Position numbers and translations under genes: made by a program
DNA from: Dehalococcoidia bacterium
GTDB lineage: Bacteria; Chloroflexota; Dehalococcoidia; SM23-28-2; RBG-16-64-32
Direction of reading: 5' to 3'
Length of the DNA stretch: 11,954 bases
Assembly: GCA_030690405.1 (NCBI GenBank)
Contig: JAUYGU010000033.1
Location: 1-11,954 of the forward strand
Shown: positions 11,699 to 11,954 of the stretch, piece after piece
Layout of the letters: each line of letters starts with the position of its first letter
Numbering within the stretch: position 1 is the first letter of the stretch
The notes under the pieces: generated by a model
What the model was told of the DNA's origin: nothing
What the model saw: the letters and a program-made list of their open reading frames with translations, nothing else
The model's database searches: none

Positions 11699-11954
11699 CT
11701 ACTGCTTGCTGCTCAGGCCCAGACGGTCGAGCTCCGCCTCGACCTCCGGCCAGCCGGGGGACTGTGACGCCCGCTGCTCCGCCTGGTACCAGCGGAAGAA
11801 CGCCACCCCAATGAAACCCCACAGGATCAAGCTGCCCACCAGCTTCATGAGCCCCCCCGCGATCTGCTGATCGTCGATCGGAGAGAGCCCCCAGATGCGC
11901 GGCGCCTCCCCGTAGAACTCGTACACGGCCCCTTCCGAGAAGGTGATGAACGAG
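11699..11954 (-). CDS. ctaG: Cytochrome c oxidase assembly protein, Caa3-type CtaG, C-terminal part
   Basis: The gene enters from the right edge, so only about 85 C-terminal residues are visible. The segment SFITFSEGAVYEFYGEAPR, then IWGLSPIDDQQIAGGLMK and a hydrophobic helix LVGSLILWGFIGVAFFRWYQ, is the characteristic end of the Caa3_CtaG family of polytopic membrane proteins. These help insert copper into caa3-type cytochrome c oxidase. After the last helix comes a short charged tail (AEQRASQSPGWPEVEAELDRLG) ending in TAG at 11701-11699. A GTG at 11926 is internal, since the family sequence continues upstream of it. It converges with the cupredoxin gene, in keeping with a copper/respiratory neighbourhood. 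Confidence 0.85.
   Translation of the reverse strand, partial: SFITFSEGAVYEFYGEAPRIWGLSPIDDQQIAGGLMKLVGSLILWGFIGVAFFRWYQAEQRASQSPGWPEVEAELDRLGLSSKQ

Overview
The window is GC-rich (roughly 65-70% over most genes) with densely packed bacterial genes, many GTG/TTG starts, overlapping stop/start codons and short palindromes between genes. A Caa3-type CtaG, a membrane-anchored cupredoxin, a paired TldD/TldE system and REP-like palindromes would fit a Chloroflexota bacterium (Dehalococcoidia or a relative). That assignment is an inference from gene content; there is no rRNA or other marker here to prove it.

Layout. At the left edge is the C-terminal end of a clan AA (retropepsin-like) aspartic protease (2-175, +), followed by a universal stress protein (264-692, +). 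A doublet of REP-like hairpins (695-745) separates these from a long minus-strand block. In its direction of transcription (right to left) that block is: nadE, glutamine-dependent NAD+ synthetase (7652-5949); a small insertion (5744-5941) carrying a gutted RAYT transposase gene between two hairpins; a HAD-family hydrolase (5673-5047); a spacer with a good sigma-70-type promoter; tldD with the catalytic HExxxH motif (4882-3317); a 365-bp cassette with terminal inverted repeats that encodes a GIY-YIG nuclease (2948-3312); rnhA, RNase HI (2889-2392), visibly lower in GC; and tldE, the non-catalytic partner (2372-813). Divergent from nadE, on the plus strand, is a translationally coupled set: ABC transporter ATPase, ABC-2 permease and a thioredoxin-fold lipoprotein (7801-10546). 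Next, behind its own promoter, is an unusual fusion of an ABM-like domain, three membrane segments and a cupredoxin (10650-11654). A partial ctaG gene points left from the right edge.

The most interesting feature is a pattern seen twice. Two unrelated palindrome-ended insertions sit exactly at operon junctions, and each is flanked by a direct duplication of the 3' end of the upstream gene. At tldD, about 47 bp is duplicated around the GIY-YIG cassette; the core 45 bp differs at six positions and all six are synonymous, including a Ser AGC/TCT swap. At nadE, 75 bp is duplicated around the RAYT remnant with two differences, both synonymous. In both cases the upstream protein stays complete and the downstream gene keeps its original ribosome-binding region. 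The tldD case looks like a mobile nuclease that carries, or was co-converted with, a recoded gene tail. This reading is an inference but can be tested by comparative genomics.
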